The position numbers and the translations under genes were made by a program. The notes below the pieces were generated by a model. The model made no database searches. It saw only the letters and a program-made list of their open reading frames with translations, and was not told where the DNA came from. A DNA stretch of 64,000 nt from a bacterium SCSIO 12643. GTDB lineage: Bacteria; Bacteroidota; Bacteroidia; Flavobacteriales_G; Salibacteraceae. Location of the stretch: contig CP073750.1 in the NCBI GenBank assembly GCA_024398135.1, positions 992,001-1,056,000 on the forward strand, in the 5' to 3' direction. This document shows, piece after piece, positions 40,684 through 47,977 of this stretch. How positions within the stretch are numbered: the stretch's first letter is position 1; each line of letters opens with the position of its first letter.

Positions 40684-41988
40684 ATGGGAACTTTTAAAGT
40701 ACGCGGAGGAAAAGAATTAAAAGGTGAAATTACGCCTCAAGGTGCAAAAAATGAAGCTTTACAAGTTTTATGTGCTGTATTATTAACTCCGGAAAAAGTT
40801 ACAATTTCCAATGTACCAAACATCATTGATGTTAATAAGTTAATTGACTTATTAAAAGACCTTGGAGTTAAGATCAAGCAAACTAAAGAAGACACTTATA
40901 CCTTCCAGGCTGATGAAGTAAACCTTGACTTTTTAAGATCAGATGATTTCCGTAAAAAAGGGGCGGGTTTAAGAGGTTCTATAATGATAGTTGGTCCACT
41001 TCTAGCACGCTTTGGTTTTGGAGCCATTCCAAAACCAGGAGGAGACAAAATCGGTCGTAGAAGATTAGACACACATTTTATTGGTTTTGAAAACCTTGGT
41101 GCTGAATTTGATTTTGATTCTCATGCTAACTTTTATGAGGTTTCTGCAAAAAAATTAAAAGGCACATACATGCTTCTAGATGAAGCATCCGTTACTGGTA
41201 CGGCAAACATTGTTATGGCCGCTGTAATGGCAGAAGGTACTACTCAAATTTACAATGCTGCTTGCGAGCCTTATTTACAGCAATTGTGTAAAATGCTAAA
41301 CAGTATGGGTGCCAAGATTGAAGGAGTGGGATCAAACTTACTCACCATTCATGGTGTTAAAAAGATGACTGGCTGTAAACACCGTATCTTACCTGACATG
41401 ATTGAAATTGGTAGTTTCATTGGATTGGCAGCAATGACCAATTCTGAAATTACGATTAAAGATGTTTCTTACGAGAATCTAGGTGTCATCCCTTCTATTT
41501 TTAGAAAAATGGGGATCAGTATTGTCAAAAATGGTGATGACATTATTGTGCCAAGACAAAATACCTATGAAGTAGATACGTTTATTGATGGATCCATCTT
41601 AACGATTAGTGACGCACCATGGCCTGGATTTACTCCGGACCTTTTAAGTATTATACTCGTTGTGGCTACTCAGGCAAAAGGTAGTGTACTCATACACCAA
41701 AAGATGTTTGAAAGTCGTCTATTCTTTGTAGATAAGCTTATTGATATGGGTGCTCAGATCATTTTATGTGATCCGCATAGAGCAACTGTTATAGGATTAG
41801 GGAAACAAACACACCTAAAAGGCATCCAGATGACATCTCCGGACATTCGTGCCGGTGTATCTTTGCTTATCGCAGCACTTTCCGCAGATGGCGAAAGTTT
41901 GATCCACAATATCGAACAAATCGATAGAGGATATCAAAACATTGACAAACGTCTGATTGCACTAGGGGCTGATATTCAAAGAGTATAA
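40684..41988 (+). CDS. murA: UDP-GlcNAc enolpyruvyl transferase MurA (Asp variant)
   Basis: First committed step of peptidoglycan synthesis: transfers enolpyruvate from PEP to UDP-GlcNAc. The 434 residues show the substrate-binding KNEAL (K22, N23), LRGSIMIVGPLLARFG, RILPDMIEIGSFI and SPDIRAGVSLLIAAL. The loop residue that is Cys115 in E. coli and the target of fosfomycin is D121 here (KPGGDKIGRRRLDTH, codon GAC at 41044-41046). Asp at this site keeps activity but prevents the covalent fosfomycin adduct, so the enzyme should be intrinsically insensitive. It is coupled to the DUF4290 gene upstream, and the thioredoxin-like gene follows after 23 bases. Confidence 0.95.
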   Translation: MGTFKVRGGKELKGEITPQGAKNEALQVLCAVLLTPEKVTISNVPNIIDVNKLIDLLKDLGVKIKQTKEDTYTFQADEVNLDFLRSDDFRKKGAGLRGSIMIVGPLLARFGFGAIPKPGGDKIGRRRLDTHFIGFENLGAEFDFDSHANFYEVSAKKLKGTYMLLDEASVTGTANIVMAAVMAEGTTQIYNAACEPYLQQLCKMLNSMGAKIEGVGSNLLTIHGVKKMTGCKHRILPDMIEIGSFIGLAAMTNSEITIKDVSYENLGVIPSIFRKMGISIVKNGDDIIVPRQNTYEVDTFIDGSILTISDAPWPGFTPDLLSIILVVATQAKGSVLIHQKMFESRLFFVDKLIDMGAQIILCDPHRATVIGLGKQTHLKGIQMTSPDIRAGVSLLIAALSADGESLIHNIEQIDRGYQNIDKRLIALGADIQRV

Positions 41989-42011
41989 ACCGCCAAATGG
42001 CATTAAATTAA

Positions 42012-42575
42012 ATGTACATGAAATACGTTTTAACTGGAATTCTAGCAGGAGCTTTTCTTATTTTAAGCTCTTCTACTCCAATATCGAATGACAAACCAGC
42101 TACAGAATACAAAGCTGAAAAAGCAACAGTAGGGTTAAATATTGGAAATATAGCACCCAATATTATTATGAATGGAATTGATGGGAAACCGTTAAATCTG
42201 GAAGACTTAAGAGGTCAAATGGTTTTGATCGATTTTTGGGCCTCCTGGTGTGGACCTTGTCGTAGAGAAAATCCAAATGTTGTAAATGCATACAATACTT
42301 TTAAAGATTCTAATTTCGAAAACGGAAAAGGCTTCACCATTTTTGGTGTTTCATTAGACAACAACCTCGACAGATGGAAATCTGCCATTAAGCAAGATCA
42401 TTTGGCATGGCCATATCACGTAAGTGATTTAAAAGGATGGAATAATGCTGCTTCGGTAAAATACGGTGTAAGAAGTATTCCAGCTAATGTATTGATCAAT
42501 GGAGACGGAATTATTGTAGCTAAAAATATCAGAGGCCATCAATTAATGAGCACTTTGAAAAAGCTAGCCAAATAA
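42012..42575 (+). CDS. TlpA-like thioredoxin-family protein
   Basis: A 187-residue envelope thiol-disulfide protein. A signal segment (KYVLTGILAGAFLILSSS) is followed by a TlpA/ResA fold: PNIIMNGIDGKPLNLEDLRG, the redox motif WASWCGPCRRE with C80 and C83, the inserted FGVSLDNNLDRWKSAI segment and a cis-Pro in VRSIPANVLI. It probably supplies reductant outside the cytoplasm, for example in cytochrome maturation. No lipobox cysteine is present. A second in-frame ATG (42018) is equally possible as start. An intrinsic terminator follows. Confidence 0.87.
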   Translation: MYMKYVLTGILAGAFLILSSSTPISNDKPATEYKAEKATVGLNIGNIAPNIIMNGIDGKPLNLEDLRGQMVLIDFWASWCGPCRRENPNVVNAYNTFKDSNFENGKGFTIFGVSLDNNLDRWKSAIKQDHLAWPYHVSDLKGWNNAASVKYGVRSIPANVLINGDGIIVAKNIRGHQLMSTLKKLAK

Positions 42576-42600
42576 AATATTAAGACATAACTTACATTTT

Positions 42601-42627
42601 AAAGACAGGTTTTCAGCCTGTCTTTTT
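42601..42627 (+). terminator. Intrinsic terminator after the TlpA-like gene
   Basis: AAAGACAGG (42601-42609) pairs with CCTGTCTTT (42617-42625) around a 7-base loop, followed by a T-run. It ends the DUF4290-murA-tlpA transcript. Confidence 0.85.
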
Positions 42628-42652
42628 ATTTTCGCGCGTTTTCTGCCAATAT

Positions 42653-42676
42653 GTCTTTAAAAAAGACTTGGTCTTT
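42653..42676 (+). promoter_or_regulatory. Alternating GTCTTT/AAAGAC arms before grpE
   Basis: GTCTTT (42653-42658), AAAGAC (42662-42667) and GTCTTT (42671-42676) follow each other closely. The middle arm can pair with either neighbour, so two mutually exclusive short hairpins are possible 35 bases before the grpE ATG. Six-base AT-rich arms are weak, so chance is a serious alternative. Confidence 0.3.
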
Positions 42677-42710
42677 ATTTTGATATGCGGCTATTCCAAA
42701 TTATTTGAAA

Positions 42711-43292
42711 ATGACAGAGAATAAAAAAGATATAAACGAGGAAATCGAAGAAACTCCGGTGACTGATCAAGAAACGGTGCAAGAAGAGGGAGCTCAAAAT
42801 TCAGAGGAAAGTGCTGAAGCAAAAGCTGAGGAAAAAGAAGAACCTGCAAAACCTACCATCGAAGAGGAATTGGAGATGTACAAGGATAAACACTTGAGAA
42901 TGTATTCTGAATTTGAAAACTTCAGAAGACGTTCGGCCAAAGAGCGTATCGAATTGATGCAAAATGCGGGTCAGGAAATCATTACTGCATTACTACCTAT
43001 TTTAGATGATTTTGATCGTGCTAAAGCGGCAAATGAAAACTCTGAAGATCTTGAAGCCATTAAAGAAGGAATGGAATTGATTTATAATAAAATCTTTACG
43101 CTTTTAGGCCAAAAAGGGTTAAAACCTATGGAAGCTCAGGGCAAAGATTTTAATAGTGATGATTATGAAGCCATTGCTAAGATTCCTGCACCAACAGAAG
43201 ATTTAAAAGGAAAAGTTATTGACGTAACTGAAAAAGGTTACTACCTAAACAACAAAATTATTAGACACGCCAAAGTTGTAGTTGGCGAATAA
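42711..43292 (+). CDS. grpE: Nucleotide exchange factor GrpE
   Basis: Releases ADP from DnaK. 193 residues from ATG 42711; a TTG two codons upstream can be read in frame but is unnecessary. An acidic, glutamate-rich disordered N-terminus (to about residue 55) precedes the long helix MYSEFENFRRRSAKERIELM, the DDFDRAKAAN segment and the C-terminal beta domain with KIPAPTEDLKGKVIDVTEKG. dnaJ follows after 11 bases; dnaK is elsewhere. Confidence 0.97.
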   Translation: MTENKKDINEEIEETPVTDQETVQEEGAQNSEESAEAKAEEKEEPAKPTIEEELEMYKDKHLRMYSEFENFRRRSAKERIELMQNAGQEIITALLPILDDFDRAKAANENSEDLEAIKEGMELIYNKIFTLLGQKGLKPMEAQGKDFNSDDYEAIAKIPAPTEDLKGKVIDVTEKGYYLNNKIIRHAKVVVGE

Positions 43293-43303
43293 ATTCAGAA
43301 TAA

Positions 43304-44419
43304 ATGTCCAACAAAAGAGATTACTACGAGGTTTTAGGAGTTGATAAAAATGCGGATGATAAGCAAATCAAAAAAGCTTATCGCAAAATGGCCATTAAAT
43401 ATCACCCGGATAAAAACCCTGATGATGCTTCAGCTGAGGCCAAGTTTAAAGAGGCAGCAGAGGCATATGAGGTACTAAGCGATGGTAATAAACGTGCACG
43501 CTATGATCAATTTGGTCATGCAGGTATGGGAGGCGCAGCCGGAGGTGGTTTCGGTGGAGGCATGAACATGGAAGACATCTTTTCTCAATTCGGTGACATT
43601 TTTGGAGGCGGATTCGGAGGTGGATTTGGCGGAGGAGGCCAAAGAAGACGTGTGGTTAAAGGATCTAACTTACGTGTTCGTATCTCATTGACTTTAGAAG
43701 ATGTCGCCAACGGTGTACATAAAAAAATCAAGGTTAAGAAACTTGTAAATGCTGAAGGGACCACAACCAAAACCTGTACACAATGTAATGGTACCGGTCA
43801 AATCACCAGAGTAACCAGTACCTTCCTTGGACAAATGCAAACAGCATCTACTTGTCCGACTTGTCATGGTGACGGTCAAATGATTGATCAAAAAGCGCCA
43901 GGATCAGATGCGAATGGTCAGGTTAAAAAGGATGATGTGATTGAAGTAGATATTCCAGCAGGAGTTGAAGACGGAATGCAATTGTCTGTACGCGGAGCCG
44001 GTAACGAAGGTCCAAAAGGAGGAGTTCCAGGAGATTTATTAGTGGTTATTGAAGTTAAGGAACATCCTGAATTGGTTAGAGAAGGTAGAAACTTGCACTA
44101 CGATCTATTCCTAAACTTTGCAGATGTTGCTTTAGGAACAAGTGTTCAGGTCCCTACGTCTTCTGGTAAAGTGAAGATCAATATTCCTGAAGGTACTGAA
44201 GCTGGTAAAATTCTTCGTTTAAGAGGTAAAGGTTTACCTGAAGTAAATTCATACGGAAACGGGGATCTTCTAATCCATGTAAATGTTTGGACCCCTAAGA
44301 AACTAACTAAAGAAGAAAAAGCAATGATGGAAAAACTTAGAGATTCTGAGAATTTCCAACCGAAAACAAGCTCGGATCAAAAGAGTTTCTTTTCGAGAAT
44401 GAAAGACTACTTCAGTTAA
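43304..44419 (+). CDS. dnaJ: Chaperone DnaJ with a single zinc site
   Basis: Hsp40 co-chaperone of DnaK, 371 residues. It has a J domain with HPD at 34-36, a Gly/Phe-rich linker (about 71-112), a zinc-finger-like region and the C-terminal substrate-binding domains. Only two of the usual four CxxCxGxG motifs remain: C158-C161 (CTQCNGTG) and C184-C187 (CPTCHGDG). The positions of motifs I and IV read VNAEGTT and APGSDANG. In E. coli DnaJ motifs I and IV form zinc centre I, and II and III form centre II, so this protein keeps only centre II. I recall similar DnaJ proteins in other Flavobacteriia, so this is a lineage trait and not a mutation here. Confidence 0.95.
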   Translation: MSNKRDYYEVLGVDKNADDKQIKKAYRKMAIKYHPDKNPDDASAEAKFKEAAEAYEVLSDGNKRARYDQFGHAGMGGAAGGGFGGGMNMEDIFSQFGDIFGGGFGGGFGGGGQRRRVVKGSNLRVRISLTLEDVANGVHKKIKVKKLVNAEGTTTKTCTQCNGTGQITRVTSTFLGQMQTASTCPTCHGDGQMIDQKAPGSDANGQVKKDDVIEVDIPAGVEDGMQLSVRGAGNEGPKGGVPGDLLVVIEVKEHPELVREGRNLHYDLFLNFADVALGTSVQVPTSSGKVKINIPEGTEAGKILRLRGKGLPEVNSYGNGDLLIHVNVWTPKKLTKEEKAMMEKLRDSENFQPKTSSDQKSFFSRMKDYFS

Positions 44420-44447
44420 TTCGTTAATAGATAATTATCTATCCGTT

Positions 44448-44478
44448 TTGATTAAATTAAAATAGGATTATATATTTG
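44448..44478 (+). promoter_or_regulatory. Promoter of the predicted small RNA
   Basis: TTG (44448-44450), 20 bases, TATATTTG (44471-44478). The predicted +1 (about 44483) coincides with the first G of the 5' hairpin GAGCG-TTATA-CGCTC. Confidence 0.65.
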
Positions 44479-44482
44479 TTTC

Positions 44483-44550
44483 GAGCGTTATACGCTCCAA
44501 TCAATCAATATGAATTAAAATCCCCGGTTCTTCGACTGGGGATTTTTTAT
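44483..44550 (+). ncRNA. Predicted small RNA downstream of dnaJ
   Basis: About 68 bases bounded by a good promoter and an intrinsic terminator inside the 233-base gap between dnaJ and the ABC transporter. The layout is a 5' hairpin GAGCG-TTATA-CGCTC (44483-44497), an unpaired A/U-rich linker containing CAATCAATCAAT, then the terminator hairpin (44519-44544) and T-run. The linker could pair with target mRNAs. It contains an ATG-AAT-TAA mini-frame (44510-44518) that is probably coincidental. Comparison with Bacteroidota small-RNA families in Rfam such as Flavo-1 is the obvious test; I cannot say whether it matches. An alternative is that the terminator simply serves dnaJ. Confidence 0.5.
44517..44548 (+). 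terminator. Terminator of grpE-dnaJ and of the small RNA
   Basis: AATCCCCGGT (44519-44528) pairs with ACTGGGGATT (44535-44544) around loop TCTTCG (one G-T pair), followed by TTTT at 44545-44548 (part of a six-T run starting at 44543). Confidence 0.85.
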
Positions 44551-44614
44551 TTAACCGTGTATCCTCGTTAATCTGCATTCGTAATAAAAACCTTTAGCAT
44601 TAGGTTTACTTCTT

Positions 44615-44622
44615 TACATTTG
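44615..44622 (+). promoter_or_regulatory. -7 box of the ABC exporter operon
   Basis: TACATTTG with predicted +1 near 44627 and a 26-base leader before the ATG at 44653. The -33 region (TTT at 19 bases) is a near miss. Confidence 0.45.
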
Positions 44623-44652
44623 AAACCAAATTAATTTACGAATTGTTGCTAC

Positions 44653-45594
44653 ATGAATAATATTCTGGAGACCCAAAACCTCATAAAAGATTATGCAGGA
44701 CACAAGGCACTAAATCAGGTATCCATTGAAGTTCCCAAAGGAAGTATCTTCGGTTTACTTGGTCCCAACGGAGCCGGAAAAACCACGTTAATCAGAATCA
44801 TCAATCAAATTACCATGCCCGATTCGGGAACGGTGTTATTCAATCAGGAAAACATTGAACCGAAACATCGCGCGCTTATCGGCTATTTACCGGAAGAAAG
44901 AGGTTTATACCGTAAAATGAAAGTGGGCGAACAATGTTTGTATCTCGCCCAATTAAAAGGTATGAGCTATGCGGACGCCAAGAAAAAATTAAAATACTGG
45001 TTTGAAAAGTTTGAAATCGTTGGTTGGTGGGATAAAAAAGTAGAAGAGCTTTCAAAAGGAATGGCCCAAAAAATTCAGTTTATTGTTACTGTATTACACG
45101 AACCGGAACTTCTCATTTTGGACGAACCTTTTAGTGGTTTTGACCCAATCAACACCAATCTGATCAAGTCAGAAATTATGCAACTGAATGAAAATGGGAC
45201 TACCATCATTTTCTCTACACACAACATGGCTTCTGTGGAAGAAATTTGTCAGGATATCGCTTTGATCAATCACTCTCAGAAAATCCTTTCGGGAAAAATG
45301 AAAGATCTAAAAAATGATTTCAAAACCAATACTTATGAAATTGTATTTAAAGGCAGTCTGTTGAAATTCACCAATGCCCTATGGACAGGTGCAGAACTCA
45401 TTGACTCTACGGAAATCGAACCTGAACACTTTTCAGCTACAATTAAACTTCTTAACAAAACCACTACAAATGATTTATTGAACGGGCTTATTCCACACGT
45501 TCAAATTCAAGGTCTAAAAGAAGTTCTTCCTTCAATGAATGACATTTTTATTCAAGCAGTTTCTAATCCTCAAACGCAATCAGAAATAGCATAG
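44653..45594 (+). CDS. ABC transporter ATP-binding protein
   Basis: Cytosolic ATPase of an ABC-2 type exporter, 313 residues. Walker A is GPNGAGKTT (37-45), the signature is LSKGMAQK (133-140, replacing LSGGQ as in NatA/YhaQ-like exporters), Walker B LLILDEPFSGFDP (from 153) and the switch His in FSTHNMASVE. A C-terminal ~90-residue domain typical of this subfamily follows. It pairs with the permease two bases downstream. The substrate is unknown; relatives export sodium or peptides. Confidence 0.93.
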   Translation: MNNILETQNLIKDYAGHKALNQVSIEVPKGSIFGLLGPNGAGKTTLIRIINQITMPDSGTVLFNQENIEPKHRALIGYLPEERGLYRKMKVGEQCLYLAQLKGMSYADAKKKLKYWFEKFEIVGWWDKKVEELSKGMAQKIQFIVTVLHEPELLILDEPFSGFDPINTNLIKSEIMQLNENGTTIIFSTHNMASVEEICQDIALINHSQKILSGKMKDLKNDFKTNTYEIVFKGSLLKFTNALWTGAELIDSTEIEPEHFSATIKLLNKTTTNDLLNGLIPHVQIQGLKEVLPSMNDIFIQAVSNPQTQSEIA

Positions 45595-45596
45595 TC

Positions 45597-46940
45597 ATGG
45601 ACAAAATTTGGTTAGTTATAAAACGTGAATATCTCACACGTGTAAAAAAGAAATCTTTCATCATCATGACCTTGTTAGGTCCATTACTTATGGCTGGTGT
45701 AATTGCTTTAATCACCTATTTGGGTATGAGCGACAGCGGGCCGCAAAACATTTTGGTTGTAGATGATATGGCTCCTGTTTTCGATCGATTAGAAGATGGG
45801 AATAACTATAAATTTGATTATAGCGATCTATCACTTCCGGATGCCAAGAAGTTATTCCCTGAATCAGAATACACCGCAATACTGTGGATTCCTGAAATCA
45901 TGGATGGTGAACGAGATAATCGTCCTTTCCTTTATTTCAAGGAACAGCCTAGTGGAAAAACCATCAGGTCCATTGAATCCAAAATTGAAAAGGTCATTGA
46001 AGAAATGAAAATGGCTAAATATGGAATTAAAAAATCAGACTATAATAAGGTTCGTACCAATCTTTCATTAGCAACATTCAAGTTCAGTGAAGATGGTACT
46101 GAAGAGGAAGTCATGACTGAAAAAACAGTAGTTGGATTTGCCTTTGGTATCTTGATTTACATGTTCATTTTTATGTATGGTGTTCAGGTCATGAAAGGTG
46201 TTATTGAAGAAAAAACAAACCGTATTGTCGAAGTGATTATTACATCTGTAAAGCCATTCCAATTGATGATGGGAAAAATCCTGGGAATTGCAATGGTAGG
46301 TTTGACACAATTCCTATTATGGATCGTACTCATGTTTACGTTCGTTACAGCTGCTCAAACCATCATTTTAAATAACAAACAAGAAATGGTGATGGAGCAA
46401 GTGGCACAAGTTCAACAAATGAACCAGATGCAATCGGGCGCCTTAAATCTAAAGAAGCAAGAGGCCAATGCTTTTGACATCACCGATCCTGATAACCTGA
46501 TCAATCGTATCAATTGGCCATTAATGATCAGTCTTTTCCTATTTTACTTTTTAGGAGGGTACCTATTATATGCAGCGCTATTTGCCGCAATTGGAGCTGC
46601 AGTTGATAACGAAACCGATTCACAGCAATTTATGTTACCGGTCACTGCTCCGCTCATAGCCGCATACGCCATGTCGGCCATGATGATTGAAAACCCTGGA
46701 AACCCAGCCGCTTTCTGGGGTTCTATTGTCCCGTTCACCTCTCCTATCATTATGATGGTTCGGGTTTCTTTAGGAATAGAAGGTGCACAATATTGGGAAT
46801 TGATTTTATCCATGGTTTTATTGGTGCTCGGATTCCTGGCGACCACATGGTTAGCAGCCAAAATATACCGTGTAGGTATATTAATGTATGGTAAAAAAGT
46901 CAATTACAAAGAACTTTGGAAGTGGTTACGATACCATTAA
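45597..46940 (+). CDS. ABC-2 type permease (NatB-like)
   Basis: Membrane partner of the preceding ATPase, 447 residues. One N-terminal helix (about residues 20-43) precedes a large extracytoplasmic domain (about 45-175). Five or more helices follow, starting with FAFGILIYMFIFMYGVQVMK. A conserved cytoplasmic stretch EEKTNRIVEVIITSVKPFQL is the hallmark of the NatB/YhaP class. A Met/Gln-rich loop (VMEQVAQVQQMNQMQS) near residues 265-285 is unusual. A strong terminator follows. Confidence 0.92.
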   Translation: MDKIWLVIKREYLTRVKKKSFIIMTLLGPLLMAGVIALITYLGMSDSGPQNILVVDDMAPVFDRLEDGNNYKFDYSDLSLPDAKKLFPESEYTAILWIPEIMDGERDNRPFLYFKEQPSGKTIRSIESKIEKVIEEMKMAKYGIKKSDYNKVRTNLSLATFKFSEDGTEEEVMTEKTVVGFAFGILIYMFIFMYGVQVMKGVIEEKTNRIVEVIITSVKPFQLMMGKILGIAMVGLTQFLLWIVLMFTFVTAAQTIILNNKQEMVMEQVAQVQQMNQMQSGALNLKKQEANAFDITDPDNLINRINWPLMISLFLFYFLGGYLLYAALFAAIGAAVDNETDSQQFMLPVTAPLIAAYAMSAMMIENPGNPAAFWGSIVPFTSPIIMMVRVSLGIEGAQYWELILSMVLLVLGFLATTWLAAKIYRVGILMYGKKVNYKELWKWLRYH

Positions 46941-46948
46941 TGTTACTC

Positions 46949-46979
46949 AAACGGAGAAGGAATTCCTTCTCCGTTTTTT
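46949..46979 (+). terminator. Intrinsic terminator after the ABC exporter
   Basis: AACGGAGAAGGAA and TTCCTTCTCCGTT form a perfect 26-base palindrome (46950-46975), followed by a T-run. In RNA a few central bases will form the loop. Confidence 0.85.
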
Positions 46980-46990
46980 CTTTATAGCAT

Positions 46991-47914
46991 ATGAAAACAA
47001 ACATCGCCATTATTGATCTTGGGAGTAATCTCACCAAATTGGTCATCACTTCCGGAGAACTTCCATTACAAGTGATTCATCGGTCAGTATATAATACCAA
47101 AACACTAAAATCTGCACCGAAAGGTTTCTTTGATAGCCAAAGTATTGCACAAATAGAATCAGATATTCAAAGTATTCTGGATGTAGCAAATAAGTATGAC
47201 TGTTCAACCTATTTGGGTATTGCCACATCTGCATTTAGAACCCGTAAGAATGGGCTTCAGGTCATTCGTGACTTAAACCAAAAATTCAATCTTCAGATCA
47301 ACATTATTAGTGGCGAACGAGAGGCGCAACTTATCTATAAAGGTGCAATCGCTTCAACTTCGGTAGATCGCTTTCCGGTTATGATCATGGATATTGGTGG
47401 AGGCAGTACGGAACTCATCATAGCTGATGCTTCTAACATCTTATGGAAACATAGTTTCAATTTTGGTAGTACCGCATTAACTTCCGGATTGTCATTATCA
47501 GATCCTCTTTCTCCAAATGACATCGAAGATTTAAACAATCGACTCGAACAACATTTTGCGGACTTACCTCAGATCATTCAAGCACATGCACCTCTAGCAT
47601 TTATTGGAACTACTGGAGCATTTGAGTCCTTTGCTCAAATTATTGAATCATCTCATAACAGTCACGAATCTGTAGCATCTAACTACAGATTTGAACCTAA
47701 AAAACTCCATAAAGTTTTAGATCAAATTTTGAAATCTTCGTTGCAGGAAAGATTAGATACCAAAGGTCTAAATCCATTAAGAGTTCCAACTGTTCATATC
47801 GCTGCATTGATATTCAAATACGTTTTGGACCTTTATTCTTTTGATGAATATATCCTTTCACTAGGTGATGTAAAGGAAGGGCTTGCTAAGGAACATATGG
47901 AAAGTCAACTTTAA
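46991..47914 (+). CDS. Ppx/GppA family phosphatase
   Basis: Exopolyphosphatase or pppGpp phosphatase of the ASKHA fold, 307 residues, consisting only of the core two-subdomain region and lacking the C-terminal HD-like domains of E. coli Ppx. Motifs: IDLGSNLTKLVI at the N-terminus, ATSAFRTRKNG, SGEREAQLIYKG, and MDIGGGSTELIIAD. Whether it acts on polyphosphate or on guanosine pentaphosphate cannot be told from sequence. The gene stands between the ABC exporter terminator and the response regulator. Confidence 0.9.
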   Translation: MKTNIAIIDLGSNLTKLVITSGELPLQVIHRSVYNTKTLKSAPKGFFDSQSIAQIESDIQSILDVANKYDCSTYLGIATSAFRTRKNGLQVIRDLNQKFNLQINIISGEREAQLIYKGAIASTSVDRFPVMIMDIGGGSTELIIADASNILWKHSFNFGSTALTSGLSLSDPLSPNDIEDLNNRLEQHFADLPQIIQAHAPLAFIGTTGAFESFAQIIESSHNSHESVASNYRFEPKKLHKVLDQILKSSLQERLDTKGLNPLRVPTVHIAALIFKYVLDLYSFDEYILSLGDVKEGLAKEHMESQL

Positions 47915-47977
47915 TGTCTCCGCTATTTTTAGTTTAATCAACTTCACCTTACTTTAGCCAATCGAATATTAGAAGCT

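Noticed and set aside
42705-42710. TTG start for grpE
   Set aside because: An ATG two codons later gives the normal GrpE N-terminus and needs no rare start codon.
43540-43640. GGxGGxFGG repeat tract as a possible DNA repeat element
   Set aside because: It encodes the Gly/Phe-rich linker that all DnaJ proteins have; codon-level repetition is expected.
44483-44497. GAGCG-TTATA-CGCTC considered as a transposon end or operator
   Set aside because: No second copy or duplication flanks it, and its position exactly at the predicted +1 favours an RNA hairpin.
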